This document shows, one piece after another, positions 29,301 through 35,079 of a stretch of 64,000 nt of DNA. The translations under genes were made by a program, and so were the position numbers. Numbering within the stretch: position 1 is the first letter of the stretch; every line of letters starts with the position of its first letter. The notes beneath the pieces were generated by a model. That model had not been told where the DNA came from and searched no databases. It saw nothing but the letters and a program-made list of their open reading frames with translations. Origin of the DNA: Orientallactaga sibirica (Eukaryota; Chordata; Mammalia; Rodentia; Dipodidae); contig JAEOAD010000005.1 in NCBI GenBank assembly GCA_036365145.1, positions 7,235,001-7,299,000 of the forward strand, read 5' to 3'.

Positions 29301-32300
29301 TCCTGGGCAGCCCGGCAAGCCTCGTCTTCCAGCCTGCGCAGCTCCTCGTCCCGCAGCTGCTGCAGCTTCTGCAGGGAGGCCTCGGTCAAGGAGAGCTCCT
29401 GCCGCTCCTTCATACGCTGCAGGTCCTCGATCTCCTTCTCCAGGCGCAGGATCTCCTCCACCTGCTTGTTCTCCTTCTGCTTCTCCAGTTCCCGGCTCAG
29501 GTCAGCTTCCTTCTGACTCTTCTGCAAGGCTTCCGGCTCTTGCTGCCTCTTTGCGTCTTCTTCCTGGACACAGGGGAAAGAGGACTTTAGAATGGGCCAC
29601 TGCTGGGAAACCAAGCATTTTCCTCCTTTTGTTATATACTGAATTGTGTCCCACTGAATGCTGTATGTGGAAGCCCTGCCCCCCAGCATCTTGGGACATG
29701 ACTGCACTTGGAGACAGGGCTTTGAAAGAAATGATTCCATTTTAAATGAAGAGGGTGACCCTGAACCCAGTATGACTAATGTCCTTAGAAGAGAGGACTG
29801 AGGGACAGACACCAGGGAGCACACAGAAATGTTGTGAGGACATGGCAAGTTGGCCCTTTGCAAGCCACAGGAGACTCCAAGCCTGCTGCTGCCTTCATCT
29901 TGATCTCCCAACTTCCAGAATTGTAAGGAATTCAGTTTCCCTTGTTTAACTGGCCATCACTGGCACACTGTACTGACTCAGAGCTAGGACACTAACATGG
30001 TGCTAACCTGCTTTAAAGAAATCACTCTGGGGCTGGAGAAGCTGGAGAAATGGTTTAGTGGTTAAGGCGCTTGCCTGCAAAGCCAAAGGACCCAGGTTCA
30101 ATTCCTCAGGACCCACGTAAACCAGATGTACAAGGGGGCACACACATCTGGAGTTCGCTTACAGTGGCTGGAGGTTCTGGCACACCCATATTCATTCTCT
30201 CTCTCTCTCTCCCCCTGCCTATTTCCCTCTCTCAAATAAATTTAAAAAAATTTTTAAAAAGAAAGAAAGAAACCACTCTGTGATTCACTCTCAAATCATT
30301 CAGTAAGCTCTGTGCAGTGGCAGCGGGCAGGGCGCTGAATTGTAAGCATACCCCAGCCTGTTCTTCCTGCACTCCTACTTCATTTCTGTTCCGAGTACCA
30401 GCATCCAAGTGTCTGAAGGGGGAGGGAAGCAGATAAAAGAAAGCCCAAGTTGTCCCAGCATCCCCTACCTGCTGGGCATGGAGCTCAGCTTCTCTCTGTG
30501 CTTTCTCTCTTTCTCTGAAATTAGGAAAGAAAAGAGAAAGTGAGTCTCGACAACAGTCACAGCACCATGTCGACAACAAGCTCCCGCCCGTTTTGGCGGT
30601 GCTGGGGCTGGCACACTGAGCCCTGTGTGTGCCAGGTAAGTGCTCTACCGCCGAGCTACACCCCAGCACGGGTCTTCTACAGAGCTTTGATCAAAGTAGT
30701 CAAAGTCAAAAGCACAGGCCTCTCCCTTTGGCGCTGTACTCATCCCGTGTGCGACGAGAAATAAGTTCGGAGTTGGATCTTTGGTGCTGCCAAAAATTGT
30801 ACATTTCAACTGCCCACAAATTGCTATTTGTTTCAAGCAGCAAGTTCTACAGATCCATTGGGAGTTCCTGACAGACGCTGAGGGTAAAACTCCAGGTGTC
30901 CTCTGCTGCCTCACTGAAGCAGCACACTGTACCTTTCTTCTTGCTCCCGCCTCTTCTTTTCTTCCTCCTCCCGTCTCTTCCTTTCTTCCTGCTCGCGTTT
31001 CTCGGCCAGCAGCTGCCGGTAAACTCTCCGTGCCAGCTGGCCCCGGAGCTGCTTCTGGAGCACGACGGCTGCTTTTTTTAGGTGCAAAAATCTCCTCCTC
31101 ATGAGGAAGGCCCTGTAATTCTTCTGTATTGTCACCACACCATACAGGACCTTTCTGTATTGCTTCCTGCAAAGTAAAACCAGGAGAATAGCCATTGAGG
31201 TAAAGAGACCGTGAGCCACTCAAATAAGCTTACAGGCCAGAGGGAGAGGGCCCAGCTCTGGGCAGATAATCTCATCATGGAGACTGGCAGTAAGAGGGGG
31301 ACGTTTAGCCAAAATAAAGCAAAAGAAAAACAAAAGAATAACAACAAACAGGGCCAAAGTCAGAACCCTATCACTATACTGGCTAAGTAAACACATAAGC
31401 CCTAATGGCAACTCTGAACGGCCTGGCACAAACTGGGTCAACAGCTCCGAGGAGATCCGACACACTCTCGTGTTCATAGGGAAGCAGGCAAACTACCAAC
31501 AAAACCAAAACGGCACCATGCACCATGCTAGGGCTCCTTGGGCACGTCAAGAAACGGAGTGCTTGTGGTTCACAGAGCCGAACTACCCAAGAAGTTGCCC
31601 CATTTTACAACCAACCAGTGTGGGTCTGTGTGAATGAACTGATACAAGTTGAGCATTCCTCATACAAAACCATGAACTTTTTGACTGCTGACATGATGCT
31701 TAAAAAGTTTCAGATTCAGCCGGGCGTGGTGACGCACGCCTTTAATCCCAGCACTTGGGAGGCAGAGGTAGGAGGATCGTCAAGAGTTCGAGGCCACCCT
31801 GAGACTACATAGTTAATTCCAGGTCAGCCTGGACCAGAGTGAGACCCTACCTCGAAAAACCAAAAAAAAAAAAAAAAAAGTTTCAGATTCTTGGTATAGT
31901 GTGTGCTTAGCACACATGATGTACTAGGTTCAAACATCTCAGACCTGAAAAAGAAAAACAACTACCAGATTCTGAAGCATTTTTGGATTTCAGATGGTCA
32001 GGTTGGGGGTGCTCAACCAGTAAAGCTCATGTCAACAGTCCAAAGTATAAAACTCTCTGAAATCTGAAATCGTTGTAGCCCCAGAACTTCAGATAAGCCA
32101 CCCAGGCTTCAGCACACGACACAAAGGAACGAGGTCAACAGCTTGAGCATCTCGGAAGAGCTCCAGACACACTTACAAAGGGCACCGCCAAGCAGTGCCC
32201 CCCCCCCTTCTATTTCCTACTCAGGTCAGGCTGACTGGGCTACTGGTCCAGTGACTGAAGACATCTAACCTGGGACGTTCCACTACACAAAAAGGTCACA

Positions 32301-34693
32301 TCCCTGGGGACGAAGCAGCTTGTGGGGCTTCATGCTCTCTCCCTGGGGACTGATTCTTACCGTGCCAAGTAGCCTAAGACGTGGGCACGGATCACCATGG
32401 CTGCCCGGCTAACTTCTTCTTCCCGCCGCTTCTCCAGTTTCTGCTCCAAGGATTCCCGCAAGAAGACCTGCCCGTCAGATGGAAACAACTTGGTTGGCAG
32501 CAGGAAGGCACCCGAGTTGGGGTGTCTTTTCAAGGCGGCACCCGTTACTCTCTCCTGATTCTGCGGCTGCACTCAAGACATGGTTGCTATAGTGGCGCAT
32601 CTTCCACGGACGAATACATTTGAAGATCCGATGAAGACATCAGAAGGACAAAACAACGATGACATACAGAAGTCACAGCTCATCTTTTGTTGTTACCGTT
32701 ACGTTCAACAGTCCTAAAGTGCCTGTCAAAGTTCTCAAGGTCTGTCATCCTGGGCCACACAAACAAGCAATACGGACACAGACACAGAAAGAAGAGGGAG
32801 GAGGGAGGGCAGAGGGCTGAATTTCAGTCCTAAAATAATATTGTGTTGTCTTGTAGGAACCCTCACTCTGTGCTTGCTAAGCAGTTATTATCTGAGTATC
32901 CTGGCATCAAAAGCTTAAATGCACACAGAACTGTTTGCATTAAGAAATTAAGTCTAGCTGGGCGAGGCAGCACACGCCTTTAATCCCAGCACTCAGGAGG
33001 CAGAGGTAGGAGAATTGCTGAGAGTTCGAGGCCACCCTGAGACTACATAGTAAATTCCAGGTCAGCCTGGGCTAGAGTGAGACCCTACCACCAAAAAAAA
33101 AGGGGGGGGAAGGAATGAAGGGAGGAGGGAGTGAGGAAGGGGAAGGGAGGGAAGAGGAGGGGAAAGAAGGGAAGGGAAGGGAAGGGAGGGTAGGGGAGGG
33201 AAGGAAAGGTGGAAGGGAGGAGGGAATCCTGATGGCTGGGGAGATGGCTCAGCAGCTAAAGGTGCTTCTCTGCAAAGACTGCTGGCTGGGTTTGGTTCTC
33301 AGTTAAGCACAAAAAGCCACACATAAGAGGTGGCACATGCATCTGGAGTTTGTTTGCAGTGGCAAAGGACCCCAGGAATGCCCATACACACAAATACAAA
33401 ATTAATAAAAAACGCCGGCCCCCTGCCCAGGTAGGGTCTCACTCTAGTCCAGGCTGACCTGGAAATTCCCTATGTAGTCTCAGGGTGGCCTCAAACTCAC
33501 AGTAATCCACCTACCTCTGCCTCCTGAGTGCTTGGATTAAAGGCATGTTGCCACCATGCCCAGCTCAATAAAAACAGTTTAGAAAAAGGAAGTAATTCTG
33601 AGCTAGAGGTGGTGGCTCATGCCTTTAATTCCAGCATTCAGGAGGCTAAGATAAGAGGATTGCCATGAGTTTGGGGACAGCCTGAACTATACAGCGAGTT
33701 CCAAGTCAGCATGGGTTACAGTGAGACCCTGTTACAAGAAAGGAAGGGACAGAGTAAGGAATAAATTAATTCTGGAGGCTGGGAATGTAGCTCAGCAGCA
33801 GGGATGTAGCATCAGGACTCTGCCTCGTTTGTTTTTGCATGTGCACGGGTGTGCACACGCATATGGAGGACAGGTTTTCCTCAGTTGTTGTGTCCCCCAT
33901 GCATTGATTTGGTTAGACTAGCTCACCAGCAAGCTGCCGTGCTGGGGTTCCCGGTGCACACCCTGCGCCTGGCTTTGACAAGGGTTCTGAGGATCCACAC
34001 TCAGGTCCTCACGTTCTCAGGGCAAATGTTTCCCCATGAAGCCATCTCCCCTTTTCACCTTCTGGATTGAGGGTCTGGCAGCCTAGCCTCCCACACAACA
34101 GCTGCTATGAAGGCAGGGGTGACACACTGCACTCAAATCACAGTCAAAAGGCTGTGAGGTCTCACAGCTGAGGGGCCTCAGTGTGACATTTCAAGGTGTC
34201 CCCTTATGAAACACTGTCTCTGATAAGCTCAGCGGGCACAGTAGCATAAGCATGCTCCCAATGTTAAAAACTGGTGATTAAGAGTGTCCTGGGACAGTGT
34301 GCCTGGTAGGCACCGCCCTACACGTCTCGGAGCTTGGTGGCAGTTGCTCTCTCTGTCACTGTACCTTGGTCTTGCCCAGCTGCCACTCACTGCCGGAAGC
34401 GTCGTAGAGCTGGAGCAGCGCCGAGCACCTCCCGCGGATGTCCTCGGGCAGAGCCAGGCTCCTCGTCAGCACTCTGTACCTGCACACAGAGGCGCGGGCT
34501 CAGCACTTGCCAGGGGAGGGGAGATGGGAAGGGAAGAAGAAAAGGACAACCATGCAGATCCCTCTTGCCTCTTGTAAAAATCCTGGAAGGGTCTTCGGAC
34601 AGCGTACCCAGCCTTGCGGATCCTCACCGTCTCCAGCATCCCAGAGTACCGCAGCTGGTTCAGCACAACCGCCTGATCAAATTGGTCTGGCAT
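2007..34693 (-). CDS. MYO10: Myosin-X, partial coding span (20 exons)
   Basis: Unconventional myosin-X is an actin-based motor that moves to filopodial tips and carries integrins and other cargo; it binds PIP3 through PH domains and microtubules/receptors through MyTH4-FERM. The 20 minus-strand exons placed here join in phase to give, in order, the end of the motor, three IQ motifs, a charged single helix and coiled coil, an acidic PEST-like region, PH1 split by PH2, PH3, MyTH4 and FERM F1-F2. Nineteen exons are fully open; the 884-bp exon at 28,680-29,563 is one base short. All introns seen are GT-AG except the first, which is GC-AG. The 5' motor exons and the last roughly 97 residues are outside the window. 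Residue numbers in the exon entries assume the ATG at 34,693 is Met644, as I recall for human full-length protein. Identification is close to certain. Confidence 0.97.
2592..2905 (+). repeat. Long composite tRNA-derived SINE
   Basis: Opens aggctggggagatggcttaa, continues with a ctgtaatcccaatg segment and ends in CA-rich sequence; a B2/B4-like head fused to a longer body. Confidence 0.55.
3186..3306 (-). CDS. MYO10: MYO10 exon: FERM F1-F2
   Basis: 121 bp, about residues 1773-1813. [20 protein letters not shown], then [20 protein letters not shown], covers the end of F1 and entry to the helical F2 lobe. Acceptor GTGTGTAG, donor GAACAG/GTAAGA. Confidence 0.96.
4121..4267 (-). repeat. B1-like SINE, reverse
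   Basis: Poly-T then gaggtagggtctcactctag; closes ccaccatgcctggctc. Confidence 0.8.
4270..4410 (-). repeat. B1-like SINE, reverse, with long poly-T
   Basis: Second adjacent copy; a 23-bp T run follows at its high end, about 33 bp from a MYO10 donor site. Confidence 0.6.
4443..4579 (-). CDS. MYO10: MYO10 exon: FERM F1
   Basis: 137 bp, about residues 1728-1772 plus two bases. Reads [20 protein letters not shown], then [20 protein letters not shown] and LAKFE, the rest of F1. Acceptor GTCTTGTAG, donor GAAAA/GTGAGT. A SINE poly-T/poly-A tract begins about 33 bp past the donor, unusually close for an inserted repeat. Confidence 0.96.
4957..5163 (+). repeat. B2-like tRNA-derived SINE
   Basis: Full copy ending aataaataaacaaataaacc. 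Confidence 0.8.
5282..5512 (-). repeat. B2-like SINE, reverse, with expanded tail
   Basis: Reverse copy ending ctctctccagtcctc; its tail has grown into (GT)n then (GA)n at 5,297-5,366. Confidence 0.75.
5297..5366 (+). repeat. (GT)n-(GA)n microsatellite
   Basis: About 15 GT units, then about 19 GA units, derived from a SINE tail. Confidence 0.9.
5520..5697 (-). repeat. Diverged tRNA-derived SINE, reverse
   Basis: Ends ggcaggctttggagcaagtg then cactgagccc, the reverse of a SINE A/B-box head. Confidence 0.5.
6057..6264 (-). CDS. MYO10: MYO10 exon: MyTH4 end and FERM F1 start
   Basis: 208 bp, about residues 1658-1727. [19 protein letters not shown] closes MyTH4; [19 protein letters not shown], then TTAGE, starts the ubiquitin-like F1 lobe of FERM. 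Acceptor GTCTCCTAG, donor GGGGAG/GTGAGG. The next intron is 775 bp. Confidence 0.96.
6628..6825 (+). repeat. B2-like tRNA-derived SINE
   Basis: Opens gtgctggggagatggctcaa and ends gcaaataaagaca. Confidence 0.8.
7040..7337 (-). CDS. MYO10: MYO10 exon: MyTH4 core
   Basis: 298 bp, about residues 1559-1657 plus two bases. It holds the MyTH4 core: [16 protein letters not shown], then [36 protein letters not shown], and [16 protein letters not shown]. MyTH4 works with FERM to bind microtubules and cargo. Acceptor TTTTGCTAG, donor GAAGAG/GTAAAG. Confidence 0.97.
7515..7680 (+). repeat. B1-like SINE
   Basis: Opens agccaggtatggtagtgcat; ends cccccccccaaaaaaaacc-like. Confidence 0.7.
8273..8396 (-). 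CDS. MYO10: MYO10 exon: start of MyTH4
   Basis: 124 bp, about residues 1518-1558 plus one base. [20 protein letters not shown], then the Pro/His-rich segment [17 protein letters not shown], match the N-terminal part of myosin-X MyTH4. Acceptor CCCTTCCAG, donor CAACT/GTGAGT. It was not visible as a long open frame but is fixed by phase. Confidence 0.95.
8775..9112 (+). repeat. Long composite tRNA-derived SINE
   Basis: Opens gggatggggagatggttcag; body contains acggtggcccacctgaaagc and a CA-rich tail. Confidence 0.65.
9125..9241 (-). repeat. B1-like SINE, reverse
   Basis: Contains cctgggctggccttgaactt. Confidence 0.7.
9245..10215. other. Intronic sequence, nothing recognised
   Basis: Unique-looking sequence between SINEs in the intron between the PH3 and MyTH4 exons; no splice-flanked frame or clear repeat. 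Confidence 0.5.
10217..10290 (-). repeat. ID-like element, reverse
   Basis: gatcgaactcaggaccttgc is a reversed B box. Confidence 0.5.
10529..10683 (+). repeat. B2-like SINE, 5'-truncated
   Basis: Starts at the B-box (acccaggttcgattccc) and ends aaataaatgaataaat. Confidence 0.7.
10703..10855 (+). repeat. B1-like SINE
   Basis: Opens acccaggcatggtggtggac. Confidence 0.75.
10998..11155 (-). CDS. MYO10: MYO10 exon: PH3 C-part, entry to MyTH4
   Basis: 158 bp, about residues 1465-1517. [18 protein letters not shown], then [19 protein letters not shown], give the last strands and C-terminal helix of PH3; [15 protein letters not shown] begins the approach to MyTH4. Acceptor CCCTGCAG, donor ATCAAG/GTGAGA. 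Confidence 0.96.
11258..11500 (+). repeat. B2-like tRNA-derived SINE
   Basis: Opens ggggctgaagtaatggctca; tail is aagtaagtacgtaaataagt-type. Confidence 0.75.
12098..12336 (+). repeat. B2-like tRNA-derived SINE
   Basis: First of a SINE trio; ends in caatcaatccatccatccat. Confidence 0.75.
12344..12484 (+). repeat. B1-like SINE
   Basis: Middle of the trio; agccaggtgtggtgatgcat to ctacctcaaaaaacc. Confidence 0.8.
12493..12690 (+). repeat. B2-like tRNA-derived SINE
   Basis: Last of the trio; ends in an (AAT)n tail and lies about 250 bp from the PH3 exon. Confidence 0.75.
12945..13139 (-). CDS. MYO10: MYO10 exon: PH3 N-part
   Basis: 195 bp, about residues 1400-1464 plus one base. [20 protein letters not shown], then [18 protein letters not shown], are the first strands of PH3; it continues to [16 protein letters not shown]. 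Acceptor CCTTTCCAG, donor GACAG/GTACCC. Confidence 0.96.
13395..13540 (+). repeat. B2-like SINE, 3'-shortened
   Basis: Ends gcggctgattaattaattaa without the usual CT-rich tail. Confidence 0.6.
13661..13803 (-). CDS. MYO10: MYO10 exon: PH1 C-part
   Basis: 143 bp, about residues 1352-1399 plus one base. [18 protein letters not shown] and [16 protein letters not shown] form the last strands and the Trp-bearing C-terminal helix of the split PH1 domain; EFIVR leads into PH3. Acceptor TCCCGCAG, donor AAGAG/GTGACT. Confidence 0.96.
14350..14615 (+). repeat. Possible ancient LTR-like repeat
   Basis: Segments like gttgtgggaactttaggagg and ccccacttcctgttgac resemble a common old mammalian LTR-type repeat. 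No ends or target duplications found. Confidence 0.3.
14620..14720 (+). repeat. B2-like SINE 3' fragment
   Basis: Only ctggaggccctcgcacgccc and the tail remain. Confidence 0.6.
14731..14886 (+). repeat. B1-like SINE
   Basis: Opens gggccgggtgtggtggcacc; tail (CAAA)n. Confidence 0.8.
14938..15141 (-). repeat. B2-like SINE, reverse
   Basis: GA-rich tail first, closing agccagctctccagccctgg. Confidence 0.75.
15186..15535 (+). repeat. Long composite tRNA-derived SINE
   Basis: Opens gggggctgaggagctggctc; closes with acacacacacacaagtaaat. Confidence 0.6.
15553..15735 (+). repeat. Diverged B1-like SINE with (AAT)n tail
   Basis: Ends in gatgatgataataatagtaa, an imperfect ATG/AAT run. Confidence 0.6.
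15897..15952 (-). CDS. MYO10: MYO10 small exon: PH2-PH1 linker
   Basis: 56 bp, 18 codons ([18 protein letters not shown], about 1334-1351) plus two bases of Arg1352. Flanked by CTCTCCAG acceptor and GACAG/GTGAGC donor. Too short to stand out alone; supported by phase and by matching the conserved myosin-X linker. Confidence 0.95.
16745..16950 (-). repeat. B2-like SINE, reverse
   Basis: Contains ccagggcctctagccactgt and closes gccatctctccagccctg. Confidence 0.7.
17077..17170 (-). CDS. MYO10: MYO10 exon: PH2 C-terminal helix and linker
   Basis: 94 bp: one base completing Ser1302, then about 1303-1333. [12 protein letters not shown] is the PH2 C-terminal helix with the invariant Trp; [18 protein letters not shown] links back to PH1. 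Acceptor TTTCCACAG, donor CCGTG/GTGCGT. Confidence 0.96.
17171..18215. other. Intronic sequence, nothing recognised
   Basis: Unique-looking; short chance frames only. Confidence 0.5.
18216..18285 (+). repeat. (CTCTC)n pentanucleotide array
   Basis: Thirteen clean CTCTC units (18,221-18,285) beside a reverse B1-like SINE. Confidence 0.9.
18288..18423 (-). repeat. B1-like SINE, reverse, next to pentamer array
   Basis: Opens tgaggtagggtcttgctcta; closes ccaccacgcctggctc. Confidence 0.8.
18493..18561 (-). repeat. ID-like element, reverse
   Basis: tgattccaggacctcatgca to agctataccccagca. Confidence 0.6.
18562..20056. other. Intronic sequence, nothing recognised
   Basis: Chance frames on both strands, none flanked by matching splice sites or showing a known domain. 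Confidence 0.5.
20057..20152 (-). CDS. MYO10: MYO10 exon: PH2 core
   Basis: 96 bp, about residues 1270-1301 plus two bases. It encodes [16 protein letters not shown] followed by [15 protein letters not shown], the middle strands of PH2 before its C-terminal helix. Acceptor GTCCTGCAG, donor GCCAG/GTAAGG. The intron toward the preceding exon is 3.3 kb. Confidence 0.96.
20555..20617 (-). repeat. ID-like element, reverse
   Basis: aggctagaacccagggcttc to tgagctacgcctctc. Confidence 0.5.
20620..21695. other. Intronic sequence, nothing recognised
   Basis: No repeat or coding signal that I can support. Confidence 0.5.
21697..21777 (+). repeat. B2-like SINE 3' fragment
   Basis: Tail only: gtgcccattctcacactctc then (AAAT)n. 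Confidence 0.55.
21836..22017 (-). repeat. B2-like SINE, reverse
   Basis: Closes aaaccatctccccagcct; diverged middle. Confidence 0.65.
22830..22932 (-). repeat. Diverged B1-like SINE, reverse
   Basis: Contains gtagcccaggctagcctcca. Confidence 0.5.
23118..23324 (-). repeat. B2-like SINE, reverse
   Basis: Well preserved; closes cgctaagccatctctccagc, about 150 bp below the PH1/PH2 exon. Confidence 0.8.
23475..23718 (-). CDS. MYO10: MYO10 exon: PH1 N-part and PH2 start
   Basis: 244 bp, about residues 1189-1269 plus two bases. It encodes the PH1 N-terminal strands ([28 protein letters not shown]), then PH2 begins at GWLHKKGGG with the basic phosphoinositide-binding loop ([15 protein letters not shown]). 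PH2 of myosin-X binds PIP3. Acceptor GGGAGCAG, donor GCCAA/GTACGT. A B1-like SINE begins 70 bp beyond the acceptor. Confidence 0.96.
23788..23936 (-). repeat. B1-like SINE, reverse
   Basis: Opens ttttttcgaggtagagtctc; closes ccaccacacccagctc. Confidence 0.8.
24632..24742 (-). repeat. Diverged B1-like SINE, reverse
   Basis: tttttttgacagggttttat to gctaccacagcc. Confidence 0.5.
24797..24950 (+). repeat. B1-like SINE
   Basis: Opens gtgccgggagtggtggcaca. Confidence 0.8.
25727..25981 (-). repeat. B2-like SINE, reverse, expanded GA tail
   Basis: An imperfect (GA)n tract of about 80 bp leads into the SINE body, which closes gaaatctttccagcccc. Confidence 0.75.
26064..26268 (+). repeat. B2-like SINE, first of a tandem pair
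   Basis: Opens gggattggatagatggctcg; a second copy follows within 11 bp. Confidence 0.75.
26279..26512 (+). repeat. B2-like SINE, second of a tandem pair
   Basis: Opens gggctggagagatggcttag; tail carries a short (AC)n. Confidence 0.8.
26515..27778. other. Intronic sequence, nothing recognised
   Basis: A-rich stretch at 26,880-26,938, otherwise unremarkable. Confidence 0.45.
27779..27902 (-). CDS. MYO10: MYO10 exon: acidic linker and start of PH1
   Basis: 124 bp, about residues 1148-1188 plus one base. It starts [20 protein letters not shown] and ends in the first strand of split PH1 ([12 protein letters not shown]). Acceptor CTGTTCAG, donor GAAAG/GTAAGG. PH1 is interrupted by PH2, an arrangement characteristic of myosin-X. 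Confidence 0.96.
27905..28679. other. Intronic sequence between acidic-linker and PEST exons
   Basis: Includes a (CAAA)/A-rich patch near 28,135-28,165; nothing else seen. Confidence 0.5.
28680..29563 (-). CDS. MYO10: MYO10 large exon: helix end, coiled coil, PEST-like region; one-base frameshift
   Basis: The largest exon here, about residues 853-1147. It encodes the end of the single alpha-helix, the antiparallel coiled coil that drives dimer formation ([19 protein letters not shown]), then acidic Ser/Pro-rich sequence ([32 protein letters not shown]) ending EGAQSS at donor TCA/GTGAGT. Both flanking junctions are phase 0, so the length should divide by 3, but it is 884 bp (3x295 minus 1). 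The frame breaks between 29,103 and 29,102: upstream reads EADDDA, and the homologous downstream sequence ([15 protein letters not shown]) is in another frame. Read literally, translation stops at TGA 29,005-29,003. A second oddity is a proline at 29,536-29,534 in the helix. An assembly or sequencing error is the simplest cause of the deletion. Confidence 0.93.
30031..30265 (+). repeat. B2-like SINE with small head duplication
   Basis: Opens ggggctggagaagctggaga: gctggaga is repeated. Lies 200 bp from the 46-bp exon. Confidence 0.75.
30469..30514 (-). CDS. MYO10: MYO10 small exon: single alpha-helix
   Basis: A 46-bp exon: one base completing Arg837, then 15 codons [15 protein letters not shown] (about 838-852). 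It is too short to see as an open frame but is fixed by the phase of both neighbours and by its splice sites (AATTTCAG acceptor, CAG/GTAGGG donor). It continues the E/R/K-rich helix. Skipping it would shift the frame. Confidence 0.94.
30600..30669 (-). repeat. ID-like element, reverse
   Basis: Ends gctctaccgccgagctacac then cccagcac, close to the rodent ID/BC1 head. Confidence 0.6.
30933..31166 (-). CDS. MYO10: MYO10 exon: IQ1 end, IQ2, IQ3, start of single alpha-helix
   Basis: 234 bp, about residues 759-836 plus two bases. It completes IQ1 (KQYRKVL), then carries IQ2 ([16 protein letters not shown]) and IQ3 ([16 protein letters not shown]), followed by the start of the charged single alpha-helix ([13 protein letters not shown]). 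The IQ motifs bind light chains and stiffen the lever; the E/K/R-rich helix lengthens it. Acceptor CTTTGCAG, donor GAAAG/GTACAG. Confidence 0.96.
31720..31879 (+). repeat. B1-like SINE, well preserved
   Basis: Opens gccgggcgtggtgacgcacg; ends in an 18-bp poly-A. Confidence 0.85.
32361..32467 (-). CDS. MYO10: MYO10 exon: lever arm start and IQ1
   Basis: 107 bp, about residues 724-758 plus two bases of Arg759. It starts [18 protein letters not shown] and contains the first half of IQ motif 1 ([15 protein letters not shown]), which binds calmodulin or calmodulin-like protein. Acceptor GACGGGCAG, donor GCACG/GTAAGA. Confidence 0.96.
32954..33100 (+). repeat. B1-like SINE leading into a polypurine tract
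   Basis: Opens agctgggcgaggcagcacac. Confidence 0.8.
33101..33226 (+). repeat. Polypurine tract (GGGAA-rich)
   Basis: About 125 bases nearly all A/G, with repeated gggaagggaagggaaggga-type units; few pyrimidines. Confidence 0.85.
33233..33410 (+). repeat. B2-like SINE
   Basis: Follows a polypurine tract directly; ends aaattaataaaaaa. Confidence 0.7.
33428..33566 (-). repeat. B1-like SINE, reverse
   Basis: Closes gccaccatgcccagctc. Confidence 0.8.
33600..33740 (+). repeat. B1-like SINE
   Basis: Opens gagctagaggtggtggctca. Confidence 0.7.
34365..34479 (-). CDS. MYO10: MYO10 exon: converter to start of lever arm
   Basis: 115 bp: one base finishing Arg685, then 38 codons (about 686-723). It encodes the converter ([16 protein letters not shown], then [18 protein letters not shown]); GKTK plus VFLR in the next exon is the conserved motor/lever-arm junction. 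Acceptor GTGTGCAG, donor AAG/GTACAG. The intron separating it from the preceding exon is only 89 bp and is the GC-AG intron. Confidence 0.96.
34569..34693 (-). CDS. MYO10: MYO10 exon: SH1 helix/converter (first exon in window)
   Basis: Encodes about residues 644-684 plus two bases of Arg685. The stretch [17 protein letters not shown] is the myosin SH1-helix signature, and FQDFYKR leads into the converter. The acceptor is TTTCAG and the first codon of the exon is ATG followed by PDQFDQ. This Met is the expected start of the headless isoform when a non-coding first exon is spliced here. The donor is AAGAG/GCAAGAG, a GC donor: the next exon begins with the G that completes Arg685, so no GT donor fits the phase. 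The length, 125 bp, fits 41 codons plus 2 bases. Confidence 0.96.
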
Positions 34694-34774
34694 CTGAAAT
34701 ATGGGAAAATGAGATAGACAGAATTAGATAACATAGCACAATAAGGCCACATATGCTCTTGTTTTAGGGAGGGT

Positions 34775-35070
34775 TTGTACAATCGAATGCTCACACACAA
34801 TAATTCAAAACTTACAGAAAAATACACATTAGAAAATGAATCCCTGGGTGCCCATCACCGACTGACCCTGACCATCATCATGGCCAATCCTGCTCTGTCC
34901 ACCATCAGCCTGCTCATGCCTCCTTCATATTCTTTGAAGAAAGCCTCAGATTTAATCCCATTTGTAAATATCACAACTTGATAGAACTATAATAACCGTA
35001 TTATATCTTGATCCATACCAACAATTCCCTAATATAAATATCCACGGTCAGGGAGTTGACTCATCTCCTA
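34775..35070. mobile_element. Possible L1-type 3' fragment
   Basis: A/T-rich text such as ccaacaattccctaatataa and gaaagcctcagatttaat recalls an ancient L1 3' region. Weak; orientation not decided. Confidence 0.35.
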
Positions 35071-35079
35071 ACTGTGCCA

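Noticed and set aside
28833..29516. 227-codon plus-strand open frame
   Set aside because: It is the antisense of the MYO10 coiled-coil/PEST exon; its Ser/Arg-rich composition is what the reverse of Glu/Lys codons gives.
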